A DNA stretch of 64,000 nt. It comes from JAFGVL01 sp963663245. GTDB lineage: Bacteria > Bacteroidota > Bacteroidia > Bacteroidales > Paludibacteraceae. Both the position numbers and the translations under genes were made by a program. Below are positions 46,052 to 55,700 of the stretch, one piece after another. The stretch is taken from assembly GCA_963663245.1 (NCBI GenBank), contig OY760143.1, forward strand, positions 2,294,001 through 2,358,000, given 5' to 3'. The first letter of the stretch is position 1; the number at the start of each line of letters is the position of its first letter. The notes beneath the pieces are model-generated. The model saw only the letters and a program-made list of their open reading frames with translations, was not told where the DNA came from and made no database searches.

Positions 46052-46081
46052 CAAAGATATCATTTAAAGCCATCTATGCAA
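46052..46081 (-). promoter_or_regulatory. Promoter of the ECF sigma gene
   Basis: Minus strand TTG, 19-base spacer, TATCTTTG: full Bacteroidota housekeeping pattern, giving a leader of roughly 75 bases. The remaining spacer between this and the tamL end at 46219 shows nothing further. Confidence 0.75.
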
Positions 46082-46218
46082 GTTATTTCTATAGATTTAA
46101 CAAATATCTAAAATGTTAAAATCGACAAAATACGACTCTGTATTCCCATCTAACAAAGACATCTAAAACCAAACATGTTTTACAACATAGTGCATAAAAT
46201 ATGAAACAACAGCAACAG

Positions 46219-48495
46219 TTAAAATGGATAACCTATTGCAAAATGGAAGGCTGTATCATCCCAAGTAACAGGTAAGCGCCATTGATATAATCTTTCTTGC
46301 GTTGGATCATATAATTTAACTCCCATATCAATACGGAAAAGAAAAAAAGAAAAATCAAAACGAAGACCTAAACCATAAGAATAAGCTAACTGCTTATAAA
46401 ATTTATTCAAGTCAAAAACACCATCCTGCTGAGTATTATATTCTCTAATAGTCCATATATTTCCAGCATCTAAAAATGCGGCTCCTTCTAACAACCAGAA
46501 TAACTTAAAACGATATTCAAAGTTGAGGTCTAACTTAATATCTCCCGATTGGTAAAAATCAACACCTATTTTATCTGATTGGTACAAACCTGGCCCTAAT
46601 GTTCGAACAGGCCAGCCTCTAACACCATTAGCTCCTCCTCCAAAAAAACGTTCTTCAAAAGGTACAGCATCATCATTCCCATAAGGGTATGCAAGACCAA
46701 CATTAAATCTATAAATAAAGGTATTATTAGTATTTACTATTCGATTAAACGAATAATCAAATTCTGCCTTCGCATATTGCGAAAAACGAATTCCTCCAAT
46801 TCTATATACGCCATCTTCTTTTTCTGCTCCAAATAAGCTAGATAAGCCAGATAATACATTGCCTGCGGTTTCAATACGCCCTTTATAAGAATAGTAATTT
46901 TTATGTGGTTGACTAGCTTTTTGAGTTGTTTTAAAATAACTCAATCCTGTTCGTGTTACAAAGTGATTCTCATAACTATACCTTAATACGGTATTCGACT
47001 CAAGATAATCACTCCTAAAACTATCTGACATTCGAGGTAAGTAAACGTAATTAGCATCAATTAAATCAAAAACATATCGTTCGCTATTATTAGAACCTGT
47101 CATCCAAATATATTTCCATGCTGAACCTGCAGTTGTTCTAACATACCATGGGTTATCTTGAAAATTATAGGCAACAGACCATTCAGTTGTGGCACGTATT
47201 CTACGTTTTACCTTATCACTTATAAAAGGGAACATGAATTTTGGAAACGTTATAGATGTTTCACCTCCTAAATCAAAAGCATTATTGGACAAGAGATCTG
47301 TTAAGTCTCCCATTGGCTGGTAGGCTGTTCTAAGTTTAATATTAAGCTGTTCCGATCCTTTAAATAAATTTTTATGATGATAATTAGCATTTATTGCAGC
47401 CCCTAAGTCTCCGTCTGTATTTGTTCCTTCTAACTCTATAGAGAAACCTTTTATCTTATTTGGAGAAAGCATAATAAAACAATCTAAAAATCCATCTCTT
47501 TGTTCACGAAAAACAATATTTGCATACCTTGTTACTCCTAGGTTATTAAGAGCAGCATACGTTTTTTCCACATCCTTTTGATTATAAAACCCATATGGAA
47601 CAATGAATGTTTTATCTGCTAAAATAGAAGGACGTAATTGTTTTTTCTCATTATAAAAAAAGGAATATCCTCTATAATAGACAGTATCTTTAATCTGTTC
47701 TCTAAAACCTTTATCAGGATTATACCACGGCACAAAATTTACAGTTCTTATAACCAGACGTTTATGAGTAGTTCTTTCAATAATACCATCACGACGACTT
47801 TTTAACATTGGTCGTGATTTAAAAGTAATATCAACTTGATGGGTGTTCAATGTGCTATCTGCTTCTATATATAGATAATCTTTATTGAAATAATAAAAGC
47901 CTTTACGTTTAAGAAGGTTTTCTATTCGTAATCTTTCAGCTTCTAATTTATCTACATCTAAAAGATCATTTGATTTCAGCAAGGTATGAATGGTATCTTC
48001 ATAAATAAATGATCGTATGCTATCATCGTCAATCTGGTAAGATATATTACGAATAGAATAAGGTTTATTACCTACAACAATATATGTTAGATTAGCTTTC
48101 TTTTTATGTAAATCCATTTTAACTTTCACGGCTGAATTTACATATCCTTTATTAGACAAATACTTTTGCATCTCAACTCGGGTGAGCTCAGTCTCTTTAT
48201 TCTGCAAAATAACAGGAGGCTCTCCCATTTTACGCCACATACGATTAAACCACTTTGAAGTATCTTTTCCAGAAATATTATAGATACGTAACTGCAGTCG
48301 ATAAGTACCAAAAATACCCGGGTTAGGTTTCTGGCGCATATATGGCTTCAGCTGTTCTTTTCCAATATCACTTATATCAGAACTAACTTTTGCCTGATTA
48401 AGGAGGTACTTATTATCAGGAACGAATTTTGACAAACTGCATGATGAAAGCAGTAATATAAGAAGGGAGATAAAAAGGAAATATGTAACCTTCAT
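46219..48495 (-). CDS. tamL: TamL, lipoprotein TamA/BamA-family outer-membrane protein
   Basis: A 758-residue Omp85 protein that begins as a lipoprotein (LLILLLSSC lipobox near residue 19), the Bacteroidota-specific TamL form. Residues about 30-330 hold POTRA-like segments (for example EMQKYLSNKGYVNSAVKVKM, LEAERLRIENLLKRKGFYYF). About 370-758 form the barrel with loop-6 motif GGGANGVRGWPVRTLGPG and a C-terminal phenylalanine after FAIGYP. It helps insert or export outer-membrane and surface proteins with TamB. tamB is not in the window. Divergent from a SpoU methyltransferase, a neighbourhood I recall from related genomes. Confidence 0.9.
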   Translation of the reverse strand: MKVTYFLFISLLILLLSSCSLSKFVPDNKYLLNQAKVSSDISDIGKEQLKPYMRQKPNPGIFGTYRLQLRIYNISGKDTSKWFNRMWRKMGEPPVILQNKETELTRVEMQKYLSNKGYVNSAVKVKMDLHKKKANLTYIVVGNKPYSIRNISYQIDDDSIRSFIYEDTIHTLLKSNDLLDVDKLEAERLRIENLLKRKGFYYFNKDYLYIEADSTLNTHQVDITFKSRPMLKSRRDGIIERTTHKRLVIRTVNFVPWYNPDKGFREQIKDTVYYRGYSFFYNEKKQLRPSILADKTFIVPYGFYNQKDVEKTYAALNNLGVTRYANIVFREQRDGFLDCFIMLSPNKIKGFSIELEGTNTDGDLGAAINANYHHKNLFKGSEQLNIKLRTAYQPMGDLTDLLSNNAFDLGGETSITFPKFMFPFISDKVKRRIRATTEWSVAYNFQDNPWYVRTTAGSAWKYIWMTGSNNSERYVFDLIDANYVYLPRMSDSFRSDYLESNTVLRYSYENHFVTRTGLSYFKTTQKASQPHKNYYSYKGRIETAGNVLSGLSSLFGAEKEDGVYRIGGIRFSQYAKAEFDYSFNRIVNTNNTFIYRFNVGLAYPYGNDDAVPFEERFFGGGANGVRGWPVRTLGPGLYQSDKIGVDFYQSGDIKLDLNFEYRFKLFWLLEGAAFLDAGNIWTIREYNTQQDGVFDLNKFYKQLAYSYGLGLRFDFSFFLFRIDMGVKLYDPTQERLYQWRLPVTWDDTAFHFAIGYPF

Positions 48496-48529
48496 CGTGT
48501 TTGTTCTTGATTAAAAATATAATTACGTG

Positions 48530-48537
48530 CAAATATA
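48530..48537 (-). promoter_or_regulatory. Candidate -7 element of tamL
   Basis: TATATTTG on the minus strand, exact TAnnTTTG, about 35 bases before the tamL start. No matching -33 was found. Confidence 0.4.
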
Positions 48538-48558
48538 GTGGTTTCACAATTTCTTTTT

Positions 48559-48566
48559 TAGCTTTG
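48559..48566 (+). promoter_or_regulatory. Candidate -7 element of the RNA methyltransferase
   Basis: TAGCTTTG, exact TAnnTTTG, about 50 bases before the ATG at 48617 and back to back with the tamL element. Confidence 0.4.
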
Positions 48567-48616
48567 TTCTGCAAATTTATCGAATCATGGAAAAAACATC
48601 CTAAAAGTCACGGTCT

Positions 48617-49378
48617 ATGCTTAGTAAAAATAAAATAAAGGAACTCTCTCTTCTACATCTTAAAAAGCATAGAGACCATCAAAATGTTTTTATTGCAGAA
48701 GGTAGTAAGCTGGTAACAGATTTAATACCTACTTTTACTTGCAAAACACTTGTTGCCTCTAATAATTGGATTTCAAAAAACAAGCCAAAAGCCAACGAAA
48801 TAATTATTGCAGAAGATGGCGACATTAAAAAGATTTCTCTTTTAAAAACACCGCAAGATGTATATGCCATTTTTGAAAAACCGGCAACTTCATTCAACAA
48901 AAAGACAATTTCTTCATGCTTATCTTTAGCCCTAGATGGCATTCAAGACCCGGGAAATCTCGGAACAATTTTACGAATTGCAGACTGGTTTGGTATCGAA
49001 CATGTTTTTTGTTCGCTAGATTGTGCTGATATTTTCAATCCAAAAACGATTCAAGCAAGTATGGGTGCTATCGCACGAGTAAAAGCAATACCAGTTGAAC
49101 TAGCTCATTTTTTATCTGACCTAAAAAATGAAACACCAATTTACGGCACATTCTTAAATGGAAAAAACTTGTACACAGAAACGTTGAGTAACAATGGTAT
49201 TATTGTAATGGGAAATGAAGGAAATGGGATTAGCAAAGAGATTGAATTAATTATAAATAAAGCTTTATTTATACCTAGCTTTCCAGAAAATAGAAACACC
49301 TCAGAATCTTTAAACGTAGGAAGTGCTACAGCTATTGTTTGCAATGAATTTAGACGTAGAAACTCACAACAATTGTGA
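48617..49378 (+). CDS. TrmH/SpoU-family RNA 2'-O-methyltransferase
   Basis: A 253-residue SPOUT-class methyltransferase that moves a methyl group from S-adenosylmethionine to a ribose in rRNA or tRNA. An N-terminal substrate-binding domain (about 1-95, HRDHQNVFIAEGSKLVTDL) precedes the knotted catalytic domain. The latter carries motif 1 LDGIQDPGNLGTILRIADWF, motif 2 GIIVMGNEGNGISKEI and motif 3 IPSFPENRNTSESLNVGSA. The target nucleotide cannot be told. The last 15 bases overlap the convergent gene at 49364. Confidence 0.93.
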   Translation: MLSKNKIKELSLLHLKKHRDHQNVFIAEGSKLVTDLIPTFTCKTLVASNNWISKNKPKANEIIIAEDGDIKKISLLKTPQDVYAIFEKPATSFNKKTISSCLSLALDGIQDPGNLGTILRIADWFGIEHVFCSLDCADIFNPKTIQASMGAIARVKAIPVELAHFLSDLKNETPIYGTFLNGKNLYTETLSNNGIIVMGNEGNGISKEIELIINKALFIPSFPENRNTSESLNVGSATAIVCNEFRRRNSQQL

Positions 49379-49714
49379 TAAAACTGTTTCTTTTAGAAAC
49401 AGTTTATTTACTAAATCTAAGTTCTCAAGTAAATATATCTCCACCTTTTCTCCTGCTATTAGATTAATATGTTCGTTAGAATACTGATCTCTTATTACAT
49501 CAAACATATTTGACTCAGAAGCAATAGCCTTCTTTAAATCAATTCTAAAAGGAAGTAAAATACCGTTGTAAAATACCGTTGAATGACTCTCTTGAGGTAT
49601 GTCATTTAAAGAATAAATGTCCAAAAGCACAGCGTCATCATCTACCTCAACAAAGCCATTACAAATAATTTGATGAGGATTACAATACAAATAATGAGCT
49701 GCAAAACGCTTCAT
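49364..49714 (-). CDS. Short protein resembling an amidohydrolase shell without catalytic barrel
   Basis: A 116-residue protein. Its N-terminal half (FAAHYLY, NGFVEVDD, STVFYNGILLPF) resembles the first beta-sandwich strands of the metallo-amidohydrolases that in related genomes follow DUF4296 genes. Its C-terminal half (LIAGEKVEIYLLENLDL, FLKETVLSQLL) resembles their last strands. The expected HxH motif after the NGILxPGF stretch and the whole TIM barrel between the two halves are absent, so no hydrolase activity is expected. The frame is intact. It starts 3 bases after the DUF4296 gene and may be translated with it. A domain remnant or a repurposed small fold is likely. The resemblance is by eye from memory of the family. 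Confidence 0.6.
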   Translation of the reverse strand: MKRFAAHYLYCNPHQIICNGFVEVDDDAVLLDIYSLNDIPQESHSTVFYNGILLPFRIDLKKAIASESNMFDVIRDQYSNEHINLIAGEKVEIYLLENLDLVNKLFLKETVLSQLL

Positions 49715-49717
49715 AAG

Positions 49718-50485
49718 CTATTTTCGATAAGAATTATAAACCCGCTGTACTCGTATTTTATCAATTAAAACTCTTTGTTTAAATGAAAGAGGCTTACTAC
49801 TCTCGAACAAATTCAATTTAACAGAATCAACTGGAATATCTTTATGTATTGAAATATCGAGCATATATGTGCTTGTATTCAAAGAGACTTTAACGGGAAG
49901 TTGCTGTTTTTCCTTTGTACTATCAGCATAATAAACAACCATACTTGCTATTGCTTTTATCTGGTTTTTTTCACCATGTGTCCTTATCTGAAATTTTAGT
50001 TTCAACAAATCCCCTTTCTCCAAGTCTGTATTTTTTACTTTAAATTCTGATGTATTTCGAGGGCTATTATGCACAATAAACAAATCACGTCTTCCTACAT
50101 TAATAACTAAGGAATCTAAGGAATCATTAGCTGCAATAGGTCGCTTATATTTTTCACTTTGTATATCCTTTTCAAGTATTTTTAACTGAGACATCACTTC
50201 TTTCTGAATGAACTCATAACGTTTCATATTATTCAGATACCACACTACAGAACTATCGTATTCAGCTATACTTATACCATGTTTATTAAGAATCTGATTA
50301 TAATATTCCTCTTTTACAGAATCACTATGAGAGAGATTCTCTACATAAGCAGCCCCATCAAACAAAAACAAATCAACCATAACGGCAGCCATTTTCTCAT
50401 CAGAAAGAACTGATTTTGGCTTTTCATCACACGCTGAGAACAAAAACCCTAAGAACAAAAGAAATATGCACACCTTATTTTTCAT
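49718..50485 (-). CDS. DUF4296 lipoprotein
   Basis: A 255-residue lipoprotein. The signal LFLGFLFSAC gives a lipobox (FSAC) at about residue 19. Residues about 25-110 match the DUF4296 pattern (SDEKMAAVMVDLFLFDGAAY, EEYYNQILNKHGIS, SVVWYLNNMKRY), a Bacteroidota-specific helical domain. The C-terminal about 130 residues are beta-rich and unassigned. The gene overlaps lspA by 11 bases. Function unknown; gene order suggests a link to lipoprotein handling. Confidence 0.85.
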   Translation of the reverse strand: MKNKVCIFLLFLGFLFSACDEKPKSVLSDEKMAAVMVDLFLFDGAAYVENLSHSDSVKEEYYNQILNKHGISIAEYDSSVVWYLNNMKRYEFIQKEVMSQLKILEKDIQSEKYKRPIAANDSLDSLVINVGRRDLFIVHNSPRNTSEFKVKNTDLEKGDLLKLKFQIRTHGEKNQIKAIASMVVYYADSTKEKQQLPVKVSLNTSTYMLDISIHKDIPVDSVKLNLFESSKPLSFKQRVLIDKIRVQRVYNSYRK

Positions 50486-51116
50486 CTATGCTTTTTTCAT
50501 TATTTGACTTAGATTCTAAACTTGCATTTAACTCTTTTCTATAGAATAGGAGAATTGTAAATACCCCTATTGAAACTGCCGAATCAGCAACATTAAATAC
50601 TGGACTAAAAAACAATGTTTCTCCACGAGCATTAGATATAATAGGAAAATACAACATATCTACTACTTTTCCATATAAAAATGGAGCATAGTTAGGCTGG
50701 CCTTCAGGATGATTAAGAAACGTAGCAACCTGACCAACACTATCATTAAAAACAAGTCCGTAAAAAGCACTATCAATAAGATTTCCAAGAGCACCTGCTA
50801 ATATTAGTCCTATACATAAAAGGTAACCTAAACAATACTCTTTTTTTATCAGTTTAGATAACAAATAAATAATTGCTCCTATTGCGACAACTCTGAATAT
50901 ACTTAAAAATAATTTCCCTATTAATTCCATACCGAATGCCATGCCATTATTCTCTACAAACAGTATATGAAACCAAGAAAAAACTTCTATATTTTCACCA
51001 ATATACATATGAGTTTTAACCCAAAATTTACTGCATTGATCAACAATCAAGACCAAAACAATTAAGGCTATTAGTAACTGTGATTTTTTTCTTACGGCTG
51101 TTATATTATTCATCAT
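50475..51116 (-). CDS. lspA: Lipoprotein signal peptidase (signal peptidase II)
   Basis: A 213-residue inner-membrane aspartic peptidase that cuts the signal of prolipoproteins just before the lipidated Cys. Conserved motifs are DQCSKFWVK near the N-terminus, NNGMAFGM, GALGNLIDSAFYG and FNVADSAVSIG; the last two carry the catalytic aspartates. About four membrane helices. The insert between them (FLNHPEGQPNYAPFLYGKVV) makes it longer than the roughly 160-residue proteobacterial enzyme, as usual in Bacteroidota. Starts with two ATG codons. Confidence 0.97.
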   Translation of the reverse strand: MMNNITAVRKKSQLLIALIVLVLIVDQCSKFWVKTHMYIGENIEVFSWFHILFVENNGMAFGMELIGKLFLSIFRVVAIGAIIYLLSKLIKKEYCLGYLLCIGLILAGALGNLIDSAFYGLVFNDSVGQVATFLNHPEGQPNYAPFLYGKVVDMLYFPIISNARGETLFFSPVFNVADSAVSIGVFTILLFYRKELNASLESKSNNEKSIDEK

Positions 51117-51126
51117 AATTGAGAAA

Positions 51127-51155
51127 CAAAACTAATAAAAAAAACAATTCGACAA
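51127..51155 (-). promoter_or_regulatory. Possible lspA promoter overlapping the upstream terminator
   Basis: Minus strand TTG, 18-base spacer, TAGTTTTG (exact TAnnTTTG), only about 10 bases before the lspA ATG. If used, the leader would be almost absent. The upstream TTG falls inside the terminator stem. Confidence 0.35.
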
Positions 51156-51181
51156 CCAGGCTTATTCCCTAATTGTCGAAT
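51137..51181 (-). terminator. Terminator between dksA-like gene and lspA
   Basis: Minus strand ATTCGACAA, 17-base loop, TTGTCGAAT, then an eight-base T run. It lies about 28 bases after the dksA-like stop, so lspA may be partly uncoupled from it. Confidence 0.7.
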
Positions 51182-51208
51182 GTTATTAATATTTTATTAC
51201 TTATAATA

Positions 51209-51586
51209 CTATTTTCGGGCATCTTTAGCTTCAATACTCAAAGTTGCATGAGGAACAGCACGTAAGCGTTCTGCTGGGATTAATTTTCCTGTTTCTGAAC
51301 AAATACCGTATGACTTATTCTGTATACGAACTAAGGCTGCTTGTAGATGTTGAATAAATTTCATTTGACGCTGTGCTAAACGACCAGCTTCTTCTTTACT
51401 TAATGTTGCTGCACCTTCTTCTAATACTTTAAAGGTTGGTGAAGTGTCCATAGTATCATTACTATCTAAGTTAGTTAAGCTTGCCTTTAACAAATCATAA
51501 TCTGCATGCGCTTTTTCTAATTTTTCATTAATAATTGCTTTGAATTCAGCAAGATCCTCGTCTGTGTATTTTAATTTCTCTCCCAT
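51209..51586 (-). CDS. TraR/DksA-family protein with degenerate zinc finger
   Basis: A 125-residue protein. A long coiled-coil N-terminus (EDLAEFKAIINEKLEKAHAD) leads to a DksA-type end (NKSYGICSETGKLIPAERLR, AVPHATLSIEAKDARK). DksA binds the polymerase secondary channel and works with ppGpp. Of the four cysteines of the classical zinc finger only one (GICSETG) remains, so zinc is probably not bound. Such reduced fingers occur in Bacteroidota relatives as far as I recall. Downstream of ileS but separated from it by a lipoprotein gene. Confidence 0.85.
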   Translation of the reverse strand: MGEKLKYTDEDLAEFKAIINEKLEKAHADYDLLKASLTNLDSNDTMDTSPTFKVLEEGAATLSKEEAGRLAQRQMKFIQHLQAALVRIQNKSYGICSETGKLIPAERLRAVPHATLSIEAKDARK

Positions 51587-51705
51587 AACGGTAATTTTTT
51601 AGTTATTTAATTCCCTCTTTTCACAGTATTTTACTACTTGCGAATATACATCATTTTTCAATAAATAAACCCCTCTGTTGATAAATATAAAAGGTGTTTT
51701 ACAGC

Positions 51706-52683
51706 CTATTTTAAAACTGCACCATCATTAGTTAAATAAAATTTATCAACTAAAAAACTTAAACCTGGATCTACAGCATGCTTTATTCTAAATATTTTTA
51801 AATCAGAATTATAAGTAGCGTTTGTACTTAAAGCTGTAGAACTATATAAAATTTCTCCATCAATATTTACGGCTAATGTTTTATCGCTAGCAATTGACAC
51901 TCCCACCATATGATATTCATCATTCTGAGTAAATATCGCTTTTGAAGATGATATTGAATTTGTTTCCAGCAATTGATATACTACTTCTCCTTTAGTTGCA
52001 TCATAAATACCAACCTTAATTTCCCAAGCATTGATACATGGACGAATATGAAAACAGAGAGAATACAAATAATTAGATAACTCTGCTGGATTAGGATTTT
52101 CAAAATACATATAAAAACTAGTTCTATAGGTCTCTCCACCTATGAAATTGGGAGAATTAACAGCAACTTTCGATTTAAATGAGTAGGGTAATTCATAAGA
52201 ATCTGGTAAATTATAACTTAATGAGCCTGCATAGCTTGGGTCTCCACTTGTTATTGATACTATACCTGTTTGTTTATTTATTTCTACTATTGAAGAAGTA
52301 TTTTTTGCCCATTGAGAAGAGGTATTAAGGAAATCATAAAAATAACTCCCTACTACATTTACATCCTTGGACTTCGAAACAGTTTCACTACCATCACTTA
52401 CTTTTACTGTTAAAGTATAAGTGCCCACTTTTGAAGGAGATATCCATTTAACTTCACTATTTGTTCCAACATAAGTTCCTCCAGAACATTCCCAAGTATA
52501 GGTTAAAGGGTCTTCTTCTTCGTCCTTTGCTGTTGCTCTTAGAGATAGCTCCTCAGAGAACACTACATCAACGGTTTTACTAACATACAGGTTAGTTATC
52601 TCGGCACTTGTATTTTCTTTACAAGAATACATCCCTACTAGCACTAAAACAGTTAGTATATATTTTAGAAGTGTATTTATCAT
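51706..52683 (-). CDS. Lipoprotein with PKD-like domain
   Basis: A 325-residue lipoprotein (lipobox MYSC near residue 20). Residues about 30-110 look like a PKD/Ig-type domain (ATAKDEEEDPLTYTWECSGG, SKVGTYTLTVKVSDGSETVS). The rest (about 115-325) is a beta-rich jelly-roll-like region (YRTSFYMYFENPNPAELSNY, IKVGIYDATKGEVVY, LAVNIDGEILYSS), reminiscent of carbohydrate- or ligand-binding lectin folds, with no assigned family. The LAVNIDGEILY piece matches the usual edge strands of such folds. It sits between ileS and the dksA-like gene, which are neighbours in many related genomes. Confidence 0.75.
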   Translation of the reverse strand: MINTLLKYILTVLVLVGMYSCKENTSAEITNLYVSKTVDVVFSEELSLRATAKDEEEDPLTYTWECSGGTYVGTNSEVKWISPSKVGTYTLTVKVSDGSETVSKSKDVNVVGSYFYDFLNTSSQWAKNTSSIVEINKQTGIVSITSGDPSYAGSLSYNLPDSYELPYSFKSKVAVNSPNFIGGETYRTSFYMYFENPNPAELSNYLYSLCFHIRPCINAWEIKVGIYDATKGEVVYQLLETNSISSSKAIFTQNDEYHMVGVSIASDKTLAVNIDGEILYSSTALSTNATYNSDLKIFRIKHAVDPGLSFLVDKFYLTNDGAVLK

Positions 52684-52727
52684 GATATCACATTTAAAAA
52701 TTACAGACGCAAAAGTAGCAAATTGAA

Positions 52728-55700
52728 TTAAACTTCCAATTTTCTCACACTAATATTTACATTATAGTCTTCAAAATCTAAAATAGTAGGACTATCCAAA
52801 GCATCTACCAAAACAATATCATTAGCAAGTACCTGTGTAGCTATATAAGCACTAAAATCTTTTATTACATTATCTAACTGAGGTGATTTTAAGACCTGTA
52901 CATTAATTCTATCTATAATCTCAAACCCACTAGATTTACGGATATTTTGAATACGATTAATTAACTCACGTGCTAATCCTTCTTTTTGTAGTTCCTCAGA
53001 AATAGTGATATCTAAAGCCACTGTAAGACTACCTTCATTTGAGACCAACCATCCAGGTATATCTTCAGAAATAACTTCTACATCTTCTATTGCAATTTTT
53101 ATTGACTGACCATCAATTGAAAACACATGCACTCCTGATTTATCAAAAGCAGTAATTTGTTCTTGAGTAAAGGCTTGAATCTGAGCTGCTACTTGTTTCA
53201 TGTTTTTACCGCATTTCGGACCTAACTTTTTAAAATCTGGTTTAATGCGTTTCACCAAAACACCAGCAGAATCATCTACAAAATTAATTTCTTTTACATT
53301 TACTTCGCTTAAAATAATATCTTGAACTTGTTGAATATATGATTTATGCTTCTCTTCAAGCACTGGTATCATAATACTTTGCAATGGCTGACGAACCTTA
53401 ATATTAACTTTCTTTCGCAATGCCAAGGTCATAGATGAAATATCTTGCGCTAATTGCATACGTTCTTCCAAAGCACTATCAACAACTGTCTCGTCACAAA
53501 GTGGAAAATTAGCTAAATGTACTGATTCACTAGCATCTTTATTGGTTGCATTATTCAAGTCTAAGAATAACTTATCAGCATAAAACGGAGCAATTGGCGC
53601 CATCAGTCTTGAAACTGTTTCCAAACAAGTATATAGTGTTTGGTATGCAGCTAATTTATCTTCATTCATCTCACCACCCCAAAAACGTTTACGATTTAAA
53701 CGCACATACCAATTACTAAGATTATCGTTAACAAAATCGGCAATAGCACGACCAGCTCTCGTTGGTTCATAATCGTTATAAGCATTGTCTACTTTTTTAG
53801 TAAGAGTGTTTAATAAAGATATAATCCACCTATCAATTTCTTGTCGTTTATCCAAAGAAACTTCAGGCTGAGAAAAATCAAATTTATCTACATTCGCATA
53901 AAGGGCAAAGAAAGAATAGGTATTATATAAAGTTCCAAAATATTTACGTCTTACTTCTTCTACTCCTTCAACATCGAACTTTAGATTATCCCAAGGAGAA
54001 GCATTAGTTGTCATATACCAACGTAATGGATCAGATCCATATTTTTCAATAGTTAAAAATGGGTCGATACCATTACCCAAACGTTTCGACATTTTATTAC
54101 CATTCTTATCTAACACTAAACCGGTAGAAATAACACTTTTAAAGGCAGGGCTTTCTTTTACCATTGTACTAATAGCGTGCAAGGTAAAGAACCAACCACG
54201 GGTTTGATCTACTCCTTCTGATATAAAATCAGCAGGGAAATTAGAACCGCTATCAATCTTTTCTTTATTTTCAAAAGGATAATGTAATTGTGCATATGGC
54301 ATAGCTCCTGAATCGAACCATACATCAATCAAATCTAACTCCCGTTTCATAGCGACACCCTTAGGAGAAAGCAATATGATATTATCAACATATGGACGGT
54401 GTAAGTCGATGTTTTGATGCGCATAGTTTTCTGGAGAATAATCGCCCACAACAAATTTATTGTACGGATTTTCTTTCATCAATCCAGCAGCAACAGCTTT
54501 CTCAATTTCTTGCATCAACTCTTCTATCGAACCAACACATAATTCTTCTGTACCATCTTCTGTTCGCCAGATTGGCAAAGGAGTTCCCCAGTAACGAGAA
54601 CGAGAAAGGTTCCAATCATTTAAGTTTTCCAACCATTTACCAAAACGTCCTGCTCCAGTAGAGGCAGGCTTCCAGTTAATATCATTATTGAGCTCTATCA
54701 TTTTATCGCGTACAGCTGTCGATTTAATAAACCAGCTATCCAAAGGATAATACAACACTGGCTTATCAGTACGCCAACAATGCGGGTAATTATGGGTATG
54801 TTTTTCTATTTTAAAGGCTTGGTTGTTTAATTTCAGCATAACGCATATATCCACATCCAAACTTGGGTCTTTATCTGTTAGGTTTTTATCAAAGGCATTT
54901 TTCACAAATCTACCTGAGAATTCTTTGTATATATCTACCTTGATATTTTTACTAACAAAGTCTGTATCTAAATCATCTAGCAGATAGAATTTTCCAGTCA
55001 TATCGACCATCGGACGTTGATTTCCATCGACATCAGTAAGCATTAATGGCGGCACACCGTGTGCTTTAGCCACTCTATCATCATCTACTCCAAAAGTTGG
55101 CGCAATATGTACGATTCCTGTTCCATCTTCGGTGGTAACAAAATCTCCCGTAATTACTTTAAATGCGCCCTCGCCTGGATTTACCCAAGGAATTAGCTGC
55201 TCGTATGCCAAGCCTTCTATATCAGAACCTTTATACTCAGCCACTACATTAAAAGGAATCAATTTATCTCCCTCTTTATAGTCTTCTAATTGAAGCTCAC
55301 TTGCTTTTTCGCTAAACAAACTATTCAATAAGGCTTTCGCCATGATAATTGTTTGCTTTTTTGAAGTATAAGGATTGTATGTTTGTACGGCTACATATTC
55401 TATATTAGGCCCAACACATAGTGCGGTATTGGATGGCAATGTCCAAGGAGTAGTGGTCCAAGCTAAGAAATAAGCATCTCCCCATGCTGATAAATTTAAT
55501 TTACCTAAAGCAGAATTCTCTGCTTTAAACTGTGCAACACAGGTCGTGTCTTTCACATCCTTGTAACAGCCTGGTTGATTTAATTCGTGTGAACTTAATC
55601 CTGTTCCTGCAGCCGGAGAATATGGTTGGATTGTATAACCTTTGTAGAGTAAATCTTTGTTGTATAATTGCTTCAACAACCACCAAAGTGTCTCGATAAA

